Assembly (NCBI GenBank): GCA_003024175.1
Contig: MDYQ01000055.1
Span: forward strand, 62,001 to 126,000
Source: Planoprotostelium fungivorum
Taxonomy: Eukaryota > Evosea > Variosea > Cavosteliida > Cavosteliaceae
DNA length: 64,000 nt
Direction: 5' to 3'
Each line of letters starts with the position of its first letter. Positions within the stretch are counted from its first letter, which is position 1. Below the pieces are notes generated by a model. That model was not told where the DNA came from. It was given only the letters and a program-made list of their open reading frames with translations, and searched no databases. Made by a program: the position numbers and the translations under genes. This document shows, in pieces, positions 1 through 8,768 of this stretch.

Positions 1-2794
1 TCTCGTTGTAGATGGAGATGATGACGTGGCGGGAACGACAGAAGTCGGTGTAGTCGTTGTAGATGAACGAGACGGTATAGAAGTGACCACGATGCCGATG
101 CCACCGAAGCTGCAGGCATCTGAAACAAAGTCAATCTCGATGAGCGTCGCCGATGGTGAGTCGATCACCTTGTGATGGTCCGTAGACTTGGTAGTATCGA
201 TTCATCGCGTTCGAAATCCTCTCCACGCTGTTGCAGCCTGCGTATGTACCTCCAGTGGTGATGTCGGTGCAGTATTGGGGGTAGGTACTGCACAGCCAAT
301 TGTAAGCGTTGGTCACACCAGAAGCTGAAACTTGGGATGGGTCCTCTGAGGCCGTGCGGCAGTTCAAGTTAGCGAACATGGTCTGGCAGGTTGTAGATGG
401 AGCGGATGTCGTTGTGGATGGTGTCGATGTCGTTGTAGATGAACTAGATGGCATTGTAATTGATGATCGCGTTGTAGATGAACTAGATCTCGTTGTAGGT
501 GCAGGAGAAGAGGTAGTCGCGGTTGAAGTGGAACAGAATTGGATCTGAACGAGATTTCCGTTGGGGCAGCTGTGAAATCGTCAGATCGTTGTAGATAACA
601 AAATCCCACCAATATTGATTTGGATTGTAACAAGCGCCACTGCAGGGAGAGAGTGTGGACGGACAGCTGATCCAGTCAACCCAGTATAAATCGAAATAAA
701 CTCACCCTCCATTTCCGGTCGTTGTGGATGATCCACTCGAGCTGCTCGTTGTAGTGGAAGGGTTCTGTGGCGTGGTACCCGTCCCTCCAATCGTGGAAGA
801 TACAATTTGAGACGTGCTGGACTTGGTAGTTGAGCTTCCACCGTTGCCGCTGCCTCCGTTGGTGGTTCTGAAATTTCGTCAGAACTTCTCTCCATTCGTA
901 GACGTACCCTACGGAAGACCCATCGGTGGGGAAGGGAGAGCCACCACGGGAGCCCCTACCCGCCTCAGTCGCATTTTCAAATTTCAAATTCTCACGCGAA
1001 AAAACCGTTGGGGTTGGCCAGGAAAGCCGATGGAGGACACTGAGCCTGCTGTAAGATGTAACCTGCGACACAGCAGTAGATCGAACTCTTTGGGTCAATG
1101 CAAGCTTGACCGCAGGCGACCGAACCAACGCCACACTGAGCCGTCGGGGGCTGATTACCACCGGTAGGATCGACGTAACTGCCCGATTCAATCGATCTAC
1201 AACGTTGTAGACGCCCACCTGCCGTCGCAGAAGTTGTTCGTGACGGTGGATCTCTGGTTGGGACCGTCCAATCGATAGACGTTCTGAGAGAACCCTGTGA
1301 CGAGGCCGTTGTAGTCGTAAGCTCCACCAGTTTTCATCTGAATGAAATCTACCGGAAATTGTCCGCTGCCGGGTGTCAAACTGACAGCTCCCATGTACAC
1401 GTCGGGAAATTGGGTGTAATCCTACGGTAAAATTCAGTCCGAGATTTTGGCGGGAACGGCCTCCCACCTGCCCGTACGATGCGACTCCCTTCCAGTGTTC
1501 CTCCTGCCATTCGAAGAGAAATCCACCGGTGGCGCCGAAGTTCTTGTGATTGATGATGTCGCTCCACATAGTAGGGAACCAACTGCTCACGTCGAATTGT
1601 TTCGTATCTTGATGTACTCCCATCTCCCCAATCAATATCTGTGAAGTGTCACATCGGGCTCGTTGTAGATCGACGCCTCACAGGTTTTTGGTATTGGCAG
1701 GTGAGATAGCGGAATTGAGCCCACAGACCAGAGAAATCGAAGCCGCGGTAACCAGCGTTCAGCATCATGATGTCTATATCGAGAGCAGCCGTCAGATGAT
1801 TGTAAGAGTCGACAAAGTCCAAGAGACCCGTTGTGATGGGAAGATATCTTCCCCACTTCTGTACCTGAGAGATGTTGAGAGGGATCGATCTACAACGAGC
1901 CATCACTTGGTACTGGCGAGCGTAGTCGATGTAAGAGTTGACCTTGGAGATGAAACTGTCGTCACGGCTGGTGAATTGAAGTTCGTTGCCGAAGGAGTAC
2001 ATCAATATGGCAGGGTGATAGCCAACCTACCATTCTTCAATTTCTATGGACACATCGGACGACATGATTACCTCATCGATGAACACTCGGATGTAGTATT
2101 GGATCTGCGAGGCAGAGAAAGAGTCGAGGAGGGCTTGGTCGGCGAGAAGTGGAAATAAAACTTTCAAACCGTACTGCTGTGCCATGTCCAAGAAAGGTAT
2201 GTGGTTCGTCCCCACGACCGACTTGTCTACATATAGAGGATCGCTGTCGATGCTGAGCTGAGTGACCGGCCACGTTCGATACAATCGAATGGTGTTTACG
2301 CCTGGAAGAGATGAATTTGGCTCGTTGTAGATGGAGTTGTAGACGGACCCATGCGTTGTAATACGGGGAAATCTCTGGCCCACAGACCATTGAACCAGCC
2401 ACCCGACGGGCCTCCAGGATAGATAGAACCATCAAAGTAATCGTCATAGTTGCAAGGGGAGACGATTTGTGTCTGGTGATGGTTCAGAACCAGATGGACG
2501 AGATGGATGATAATGGATGCGAACCTGAGTGAAGGAACCGAGAACGAAGGTCTTTCGAGGTGTGCAGAGACCTGGATGGACGATGAGATGAGAAGGTGAG
2601 AGGATGATCTCACCTGTTCCATTGAGTTGTCCTTCGATGATCTTGGCGAGAGGTGAAGGACTGTAAGCCACTCCCTTTATAAAGTATTCTGTCTCTCCGT
2701 AAAAGAGTCTGAGATCTTTCACGGTGACAGAAGGGCCGATGGTGAAAGCCTCAGCCACCATCACGAAGAGGAGGAAGGCTAAGGTGAGTTTCAT
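1..2794 (-). CDS. Secreted GH72-like beta-1,3-glucanosyltransferase with X8 (CBM43) module, 3' end beyond the window
   Basis: Start at 2794 gives a clear signal peptide (MKLTLAFLLFVMVAEAF). The spliced catalytic domain carries LWARDFPVLQRMGVNTIRLY, then YHPAILMYSFGNE (likely acid/base Glu) and ILIGEMG (likely nucleophile Glu), followed by GGFLFEWQEEHW; this order fits the GH72/GH-A glucanosyltransferase fold. Downstream are two small Cys-rich modules (around 1040-1180 and 560-660; pattern CxxG..CGxxC..P..YCC, reminiscent of fungal glucan-binding modules), Ser/Thr linkers, and an X8 domain (130-400, with SNAMNRYYQVYG and later DACSFGG). A second Ser/Thr linker runs to position 1. Known family role: cutting and rejoining beta-1,3-glucan outside the cell, with X8 binding glucan. 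At least eight introns of about 40-49 nt; five carry the CGTTGTAGAT motif. GH72 is best known from fungi, so its presence here suggests a glucan-containing cyst or stalk wall (inference). Another GH-A family is the main alternative. Confidence 0.75.
4..64. repeat. Two exact CGTTGTAGAT copies coding Ser-Thr-Thr linker residues
   Basis: Exact copies lie at 4-13 and 55-64. Read on the minus strand they are ATCTACAACG and supply Ser-Thr-Thr codons of the C-terminal linker of the GH72-like gene. Confidence 0.8.
431..486. repeat. Two CGTTGTAGATGAACTAG copies in the Ser/Thr linker before the X8 domain
   Basis: Copies at 431-447 and 470-486 are identical over 17 bases. On the coding (minus) strand they give Ser-Ser-Ser-Ser-Thr-Thr. 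The first 15 bases of this extended form recur in the PLRG1 intron at 10340-10354. Confidence 0.8.
570..609 (-). repeat. 40-nt intron carrying the ATCTACAACG motif
   Basis: The intron starts GTGGGATTTT and ends TTTCACAG on the minus strand. Removing it joins the Cys-rich module as YNPNQYCCPNGN. The motif is at 587-596. Confidence 0.75.
1179..1218 (-). repeat. 40-nt intron with palindromic motif
   Basis: The intron contains GTCTACAACGTTGTAGATC, an inverted repeat of TCTACAACG joined head to head. Splicing gives NNFCDGSYVDPTGGNQPP, linking the catalytic domain to the first Cys-rich module. Confidence 0.75.
1639..1681 (-). repeat. 43-nt intron carrying TCGATCTACAACGAGCC
   Basis: The intron begins GTGAGGCG and ends CTTCACAG on the minus strand. 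Its removal restores QYQKPILIGEMG, the nucleophile motif. The motif is the exact reverse complement of the one in the intron at 1865-1906. Confidence 0.8.
1865..1906 (-). repeat. 42-nt intron carrying GGCTCGTTGTAGATCGA
   Basis: The intron begins GTGATGGC and ends TCTCTCAG on the minus strand; splicing gives ARQYQVQKWGRYLPITT. The 17-base core is present in the opposite orientation to that in the intron at 1639-1681. Confidence 0.8.
2302..2348 (-). repeat. 47-nt intron with two tandem motif copies
   Basis: On the minus strand it reads GTCTACAACT followed by CCATCTACAACGAGCC, then runs to TCTTCCAG. Splicing restores LQRMGVNTIRLY, a conserved stretch of the catalytic domain. Confidence 0.8.
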
Positions 2795-3220
2795 GCGTGT
2801 CGTAACGTTGTGGTATCTGTTGCTCCTTGGTATCGTCGTTGGTTTCGAATGCCCCAGCACCGTTGCAAAGGAATTGCGGGAGCAAGCTGGAGTTGTCTCT
2901 CGAATTCGGCGACAGCTGGCGTTCGTGGGGATGTTCTGCTGAGCGAGGGATATATCGCCGCGGGCGTTGTCGTTGACAGTCATCTTTAAGATGAAATGCC
3001 CGATAGGTGGGCGAGATGTGGTGATGGCGTGGTTCCGATGGACTGCATCGTCAGTCACATCCTCTAAAGAGGTAGAGAGCGGATGGGATGAAACAGGATG
3101 TACTGCTGCGGCTACCATTCATTACCCTCGCTGCTTGGTATCATTTGTGTACGCATGGAAACCTCGATCGAATTTCGGAACCGTCCAACCCGCCGCGGGG
3201 CTTGAGATTTTCCAGAATCC

Positions 3221-3230
3221 ATCTACAACG
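3221..3230. repeat. ATCTACAACG copy just past the PIG-A stop codon
   Basis: This exact copy lies 9 bases 3' of the PIG-A stop on the minus strand (as CGTTGTAGAT), so it is in the 3' UTR. Confidence 0.7.
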
Positions 3231-3238
3231 ATCTCGTC

Positions 3239-5097
3239 TCAATTCTCTTCCTCTTTATTCTTCTTGTGTTTCGAATAGTGGCTTCTCATGTCTTCGTATC
3301 GATGACAAGGAAAATCTGGCGCGATCTCGATCTCCTCTCTCGGTTGAATGTATTCCAACAACCTGTTTCACCTCTCAATCTCTCCTCTATAGAGGTAGCG
3401 TGTCTCACCTCCAGACGAGATAGATCATGCCGATGAACATGCAGAAGAGCTTTCCAGCGTAGACTCCGCACCCGTAGTAGTTTTTCAATCGGTCGATGAG
3501 AGGTTGGTTCTTACACTTGTGAATCATTCCGTAGACGATCTCTGTTCTCCTGGCCACGTCCATCCATCTGTACATGTTTCTCACCTGTCTCCCGTCATTT
3601 AAAGTGTTTTATTCTCGTCTCTCACTTCTTCGTGGACTTGTAATGGATCTCTCTGTTCTGATATGGGCACGGCCTCGATGAGAGAATTCAATAGACCTTG
3701 CATGTCACATCAGACGTGCTTGTCTTGAATGACGATCGAGAGACTCACCGACAGATGTAGGAGCACACAGGCGGATGAGGTGAGGTGGTAGGACTTCAGG
3801 AACACCACCCACCTTTGTGCTGACGACGAGTAAACCACAATTTGCGGCCTCTATGATGGCCGTGCAGAAGGCTTCTGTCAGCGAACAGTTTACAAAGATA
3901 TGACCTCGAACGAGAACCTGTGTGTGTCAATCGCTTGAGATGGACTTTAAATCGAATTGAAATCGGATTTAAAGTGAACGTAAAGTCGAGAAAGTGTGGT
4001 ACTCACGTCGCGAACTTGAGAATGGTTGACGGAGCCCAAGAATTCGACTCGGTCTTGGAGTTGATGCTTCTCTCTCATCTCATCGAGGGCGATCCTCTTC
4101 GGGCCATCACCTCCGATGATCCAACGGACTCTCGGAAATCTCCTGCAGATCTCGGGAATGACGTCGATGAGCAGGTCGACACCTATAAAGAGGTCATCAC
4201 ATCATCATGCGATGGTGTCGGATGATGATGATGATGATGATGATGACGGTGATCTTCACCTTTTCGATAGACCAATCGACTCATGACAACGATGGTGAGA
4301 TATCGTGGGTCACGTGCTGATGGATCTGGTGTGAAATGACTCGAATCGACAGCATTTGGAATGACTGAGACAATCCTGGGGTCTAAACCTGCTCTCAACA
4401 CCGTATTTTCTTTACTGGTTCACGATCAGTGACGATGTGGAGATGATGATCGTCACTGTATCACCTGGTATTCGACACACAGATGACATGGTTGATATCA
4501 CAGAGCGTAAACTTGAGGATCTTGTTCATGGTGGAGCTACTGCCATCGGCGAAACCGAAGAGAGAATGATCTGTGAAACATGATGGATAACCCATGATTC
4601 GTGCGTTCAACATGCATTCGTGTGCAAGTGTAGAGAAAGCCTAGAATGGATGGTCAATAATACAGACGATCTCAGTGCCATCTAGATGTGATTTTCACCT
4701 GATGTGCGTGAACGGTGTCTATCTTCTCTCTGATCAAGACGTGTCTTAATAGAGGGAAGAAGAAGAGAAATGTTGGGAATGAGCTCTGATTATAAAAAGG
4801 ATTGAATGGAAGATAGTAAACCTGAAGGAGTCAGAGAAAGTCGAATCAAGTTCTCACCTTCAGACCACCATCTAAATAACGTATACCTTTACGATTTCCG
4901 TATTGATGTGTAATGATGATAACCTAAAACAGCATGAGTGATCCACAACTGGAAAATAACTCGGGTAGTACCTTATTGCCTCGCTTGATTAGACACTGTG
5001 CCAACTGATAGAGATGCAGCTCAACTCCTCCCATATTGGGGTAGAAGAAATCGCTGACCATTGCGATGCTGAATCTCCGTGTCCCTCCTTCATCCAT
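3239..5097 (-). CDS. PIGA: PIG-A, catalytic subunit of GPI-GlcNAc transferase
   Basis: Transfers GlcNAc from UDP-GlcNAc to phosphatidylinositol on the cytosolic face of the ER, the first step of GPI-anchor synthesis. The start at 5097 gives [20 protein letters not shown] followed by [16 protein letters not shown], the family N-terminus. Further exons give [16 protein letters not shown] and [11 protein letters not shown], both strongly conserved. The last two exons give [15 protein letters not shown] and [17 protein letters not shown], the usual C-terminal hydrophobic segment and tail. The gene has roughly eight or nine short introns; one contains a GAT microsatellite. Length is close to the roughly 480 residues of other PIG-A proteins. 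It sits tail-side next to the GH72-like enzyme, whose fungal relatives are GPI-anchored (context only). Confidence 0.9.
4221..4246. repeat. (GAT)n microsatellite in a PIG-A intron
   Basis: Eight GAT units followed by GAC lie in the intron after [11 protein letters not shown]. It would read His-rich if translated, so it must not be taken as coding. Confidence 0.8.
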
Positions 5098-5472
5098 GGC
5101 TATAGACTACCCAGATCGGGTTTGTGTGATGGCACCATGACATTTCCTCGCCTACAACAGAATAAAACACATAATAATAGCTTTTCTTCTCTCTTTCACC
5201 AACCACGGGAAGCAGCGGGCTAGGTGACACACCAGGCTAAACTTCTTCGAAATATGCTGTCCAGACACGATATGGAACAGAATTAACACTAGACCGAGCC
5301 TACTATCGAGGCTAAGGGGCGGCGGTTGGTGTGAGTCACACAGGACAACTCTTGGGCCAAACTGATTTCTTCATTTCTTGGAACGTTGACATGGTGACAA
5401 ACTTGACGTCGGATTTGGTTATCATTTTCTCACACAAACAAGAAACGAAAACGGGACAGGAAGGCCACAAGA
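5098..5472. other. Intergenic stretch
   Basis: Upstream of PIG-A (minus) and of the small plus-strand gene. I see no conserved protein, RNA gene or repeat here. Confidence 0.5.
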
Positions 5473-5679
5473 ATGCATCAGACCGACTACACAATTCCAT
5501 CACCGAGAGAGAGCAGGAAATTGCACAGGAGTACGAGGTTCTACTTCTCACCGGAGACCGCCATCCAAGATCGATTGACCATCATATACGCCGCTCGAGA
5601 GGAGAAGCTCAAGACGGACCTACAAGCGATGAGACGGTCTATGGATTCGATGAGGAATACGAATAGCATTCCATGCTGA
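5473..5679 (+). CDS. Small uncharacterised protein, paralogue of the gene at 5963-6145
   Basis: This ATG-initiated frame codes 68 residues. Its central part, LHRSTRFYFSPETAIQDRLT and the following IIYAAREEKLK, resembles the convergent minus-strand frame 280 bases away (LHKATFFSFQADSTPEERLS and ILLSVGQEGTQK). The shared pattern is LH(R/K)(S/A)T, F-F-S, then (D/E)RL(T/S)I and a charged amphipathic helix. I recognise no family. The resemblance between two neighbouring short frames is the main reason to call it a gene. It could also be the last exon of a longer gene. Confidence 0.4.
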   Translation: MHQTDYTIPSPRESRKLHRSTRFYFSPETAIQDRLTIIYAAREEKLKTDLQAMRRSMDSMRNTNSIPC

Positions 5680-5962
5680 TTAACGATGGCCCCTCTGTTG
5701 GAGGAAACAGACCAAGACAATTTTTGATTTAGGCATTGAAGATAAACATTTTGAGCAGTGAAACCACCCTCTTTCTTCTGTTTTACGAATCGCAGAGAAG
5801 TACAGACATGTACAGACGTGCAAAATTGTTTATGTAAACATAAGACAGACCATCTTTTCGGGCATCCGAGCCCTTCCTTCTCTCTGAGAAGCCGACGGTA
5901 CCATCCCCAGCGGTGCTCACGTCCTCTGTAATCATCCGATTTGTTGCAGTCAGATCATCCGA

Positions 5963-6145
5963 TTATTGACCCGTTCTCAGTGAATTCAAGATCTTCTGTG
6001 TTCCCTCCTGCCCCACAGACAGCAGTATAGACAGTCGCTCCTCCGGTGTCGAATCGGCTTGGAATGAGAAGAAGGTGGCCTTGTGCAGTTGTCTCTCCCT
6101 CCTCTGGATCTTACGACCCTCCAGGTTGTTTCTCGTGTTGCTCAT
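5963..6145 (-). CDS. Small uncharacterised protein, paralogue of the gene at 5473-5679
   Basis: The first ATG at 6145 gives 60 residues beginning MSNTRNNLEGRKIQRRERQL and ending LNSLRTGQ. It is basic at the N-terminus with a short predicted helix at the C-terminus. It is arranged tail to tail with its apparent sister at 5473-5679. No known domain is visible. Possible roles are open; a regulatory small protein is only a guess. Confidence 0.4.
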   Translation of the reverse strand: MSNTRNNLEGRKIQRRERQLHKATFFSFQADSTPEERLSILLSVGQEGTQKILNSLRTGQ

Positions 6146-7451
6146 CTTCTGTGTTGTGTGGATTTGTATTCGATTCACAACCACTCTCTAAGGGAGAAAG
6201 TTCTGTAGGGAAACCAGCCGATTGTCAAAGTGTCAGTCACAGACTACATAATTCATAGGCACACCCTGCCGACGTTATCCTTATCGAATGGCCGTTCGGC
6301 TCTAATTTCATCGCACAGTAGCTCCTACTGAAGAAGCTGTCCCCCTATGATGCTCGCAAATGAACTCCAAGGAGGTGTAACTCGTAGCCTAGTAGTTCCA
6401 CGGCCCTGAGACCTTCCAGGCTGTGAAGGTAAGTAGTGTATCGCGGGGTAGAGTTCTACGGTGGAGCATGAGAGATATTTTGCGCCGCGAATAGAATTAG
6501 AATGAGCAAGTGACTAAGAGGAGGAAAGGAGAGCGACCGACGAATGGCCATCATCCGCTTATGTGAGAATCTTAGAATATTCCCTTCTCTCTCTTCCATC
6601 ACCACGCCGACGCAGGTCAGCTAACACGTGCTCGGTCGTGCTATGAGATTGAACCACGTAGCGTGAACGATGAAAACATTCGCCGCGGGGTCTGATTGAA
6701 TGGTTTTGGATCACGATCATGATTGAGGCCATGTGATTCACTTCCTGAGAAAGAAATGGGCGGGAGTTGAGAAGGGTGACTCTTCGTGGATTTCTCTCCA
6801 ACGTAAGACCTGAAGGTCTTGGTATCACTTGACGATGTCGGCACGTTCTCAATCTGTCCGCTGTGAATCTATTGACTACCAGAGTAGATTCAAGCTATGC
6901 CGCCTCGGCCGTGCAGGTTTTACCATCTTCCATCTCACGCTCCATCCACGCGTGTCGCGATGGTCCTTCTCTTCGATGCGATTCACCCTTCCACCTTTCT
7001 CGTTCGAAAATGAAACCTATGTGCATCATTTCGCCGTCATTTATTGATTTATTGATGAACAGCCCATGGGGCCACGCGAAACCACGGCATTTGAAATCTC
7101 CATTGACCAGTCTGCCGCCCGTGAAATTTCCCGAAGGACTGCCCTCACGTTCTACACATGATCGATTTATCCGTGATAGTGGTTCTGCAGTTACTTCCTC
7201 TCTACTCAAACAGCAATACGCTACCACAGTAAACACGACGGATCATCAGATGGAGTAGAAGGACTGTGGTGAAGCGGAGGAGAGGAGAGAGGAGAACAGA
7301 AGAAGAGTTAAGAGTACAGTCTCTGTGCAGATCTGATGGATCTGATGATGTCTCTATGGATACACATCGGGAAAACCCCTAAGAATGCATTTTGATGGAA
7401 AACTAGTCCTCGCAACACACACACAAGCCAACACATAAAGAAGAAAGCATC
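6146..7451. other. Long stretch without a supportable gene
   Basis: Several overlapping open frames exist on both strands (6559-6852 minus, 6863-7258 plus, 6895-7236 minus), but most lack an ATG or any family resemblance and they overlap one another. The stretch is 1.3 kb, long for this window, so an RNA gene or a fast-evolving spliced gene may be hidden here. Confidence 0.4.
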
Positions 7452-7929
7452 ATGGACCTCAGGGCCTCGGGGATCAACTTCAACCTCTCTGACGCTCTGT
7501 CTTCCTTCATACGTGAAAAGGGAATGAGTGTCAGCATTACTACGTCCAATCAGAGTCCATCTCCACGAATGGAAGAATCGTCAGTCGACGACTGTCTAGA
7601 GAAACTGAGGAAACATAACAAAGACGTGAGTCGATCGGGTCACTCAATCCAAATCGACATCTGACATCATACAGATGGCCAGAGAGAGAGCCACGTCCCC
7701 TATCTCCATCGTCTCAAGCACGCCCAGTGCACTTCTCAGCACCACGTTATCTGCAGAAACGAGTCCAGAGACATCGCCATCTCCCTCAACGTTCATCCAG
7801 TCTTCGTCCCCTTCTACGAGTAATGGGAAGGGCTCCATCTTGAAGAGGTCTGGAACGTATGAGATTGGAAGAAAGTCCCCACCAGAGCTGCAGAAGAGAG
7901 TCAGACTCGAGGAACCCGAACAAATGTAA
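7452..7929 (+). CDS. Small Ser-rich protein, function unknown
   Basis: Two exons joined by a 49-nt intron (GTGAGTCG...ATACAG) give KLRKHNKDMARERATSPI across the junction. The N-terminus (MDLRASGINFNLSDALSSFI) may form a helix. The middle is a Ser/Thr/Pro tract with many S-P sites, and the C-terminal part reads KGSILKRSGTYEIGRKSP and then KRVRLEEPEQM. The S-P sites suggest a target of proline-directed kinases, and KRVRLEE loosely resembles a phosphatase-docking motif; both are inference. Upstream A/C-rich sequence ending in AAGAAAGCATC precedes the ATG. Confidence 0.6.
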
Positions 7930-8305
7930 AGACGGACACCACCAATGCAAACACCCATTTGAGCTCAGTGTGCAGCTCATCATAAACACACGACACGTTT
8001 TCATTCATTTCCTTTTCATTTCCCTTTATGAACCAGTTCGAAGTGGGGTTTGCTGTCTCGTCGCATTTCAATGAAACCCACAGACACGCAGAGTGCCCTT
8101 CATGCGTGTGGTATGTGTTACCTCCTCTGTAACTGTGCATTCTACCTCTTCAGATGTGACGGAACCTTCAGACTTCTCATGCATTGAACAGCTCGACGTC
8201 ACATGGAGAGAAAATCCTTGTGAAGGCTGTGGAAATCTCAGAAGAAGAGAACTTGGCCTCGACCACAAACAGTCACACGAACACAACACAACACACCCTA
8301 CTACT

Positions 8306-8575
8306 ATGGCAATCATCAAGGTCACATCTGTCTCCACTGGCGAGAACTTCGAGGTCGATGCCTCTAACGTGAAGGAGGTTAAGAGCCAGATCTTGACTTT
8401 GAAGGGCATCCCAACCTATCACCAGGCCATCCTCTCCAATGGCAAGGCCTTAGAGGATGAGGTCGAGCTGAAGGACGGAAGCAAGGTCCAGCTGTCGATG
8501 GGACTTCACGGAGGATGCGGCGCTGGCTGCAACCTCTGCGGTGCTGGAGCTGGATGCCACTGCAACATCCTCTAA
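8306..8575 (+). CDS. Ubiquitin-fold protein with LHGG, Cys-rich tail and CaaX-like end
   Basis: An intronless 89-residue protein. Residues 1-66 look like a ubiquitin beta-grasp (MAIIKVTSVSTGENFEVDAS and so on). Residues 67-70 are LHGG, matching the ubiquitin LRGG end. The tail then has five cysteines in 16 residues (CGAGCNLCGAGAGCHCNIL). The last four residues, CNIL, fit a CaaX prenylation box, and Leu at the end favours geranylgeranylation in known enzymes. UBL3/MUB proteins are membrane-anchored ubiquitin-fold proteins with CaaX ends. The unusual part is a di-Gly followed by a Cys-rich tail, which could be cleaved off, bind metal, or be lipidated. Not a plain ubiquitin: many core residues differ. 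Confidence 0.75.
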   Translation: MAIIKVTSVSTGENFEVDASNVKEVKSQILTLKGIPTYHQAILSNGKALEDEVELKDGSKVQLSMGLHGGCGAGCNLCGAGAGCHCNIL

Positions 8576-8768
8576 ACGAAGGAAATTTGAATATATATTG
8601 GTTATTTAGTAATCTCCTGTTTCATCTTCTCAATCATTGTCTCAATCGTGCCTCGATGCCCACGTTCGATCAACTGACGTGGAAAAGTGCGAAATTTAAA
8701 AAATAAAAGCGAAAATAAATACTGTGAGATCAGATCTTCGGCATCATCTTCCAATCACGAAACAGGAG

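Noticed and set aside
4180-4260. His-rich coding stretch in PIG-A
   Set aside because: It comes from translating a GAT microsatellite inside an intron; splicing restores YRKG joined to VDLL.
6559-7258. Overlapping open frames on both strands as candidate genes
   Set aside because: They contradict one another, several lack an ATG, and none shows a conserved motif.
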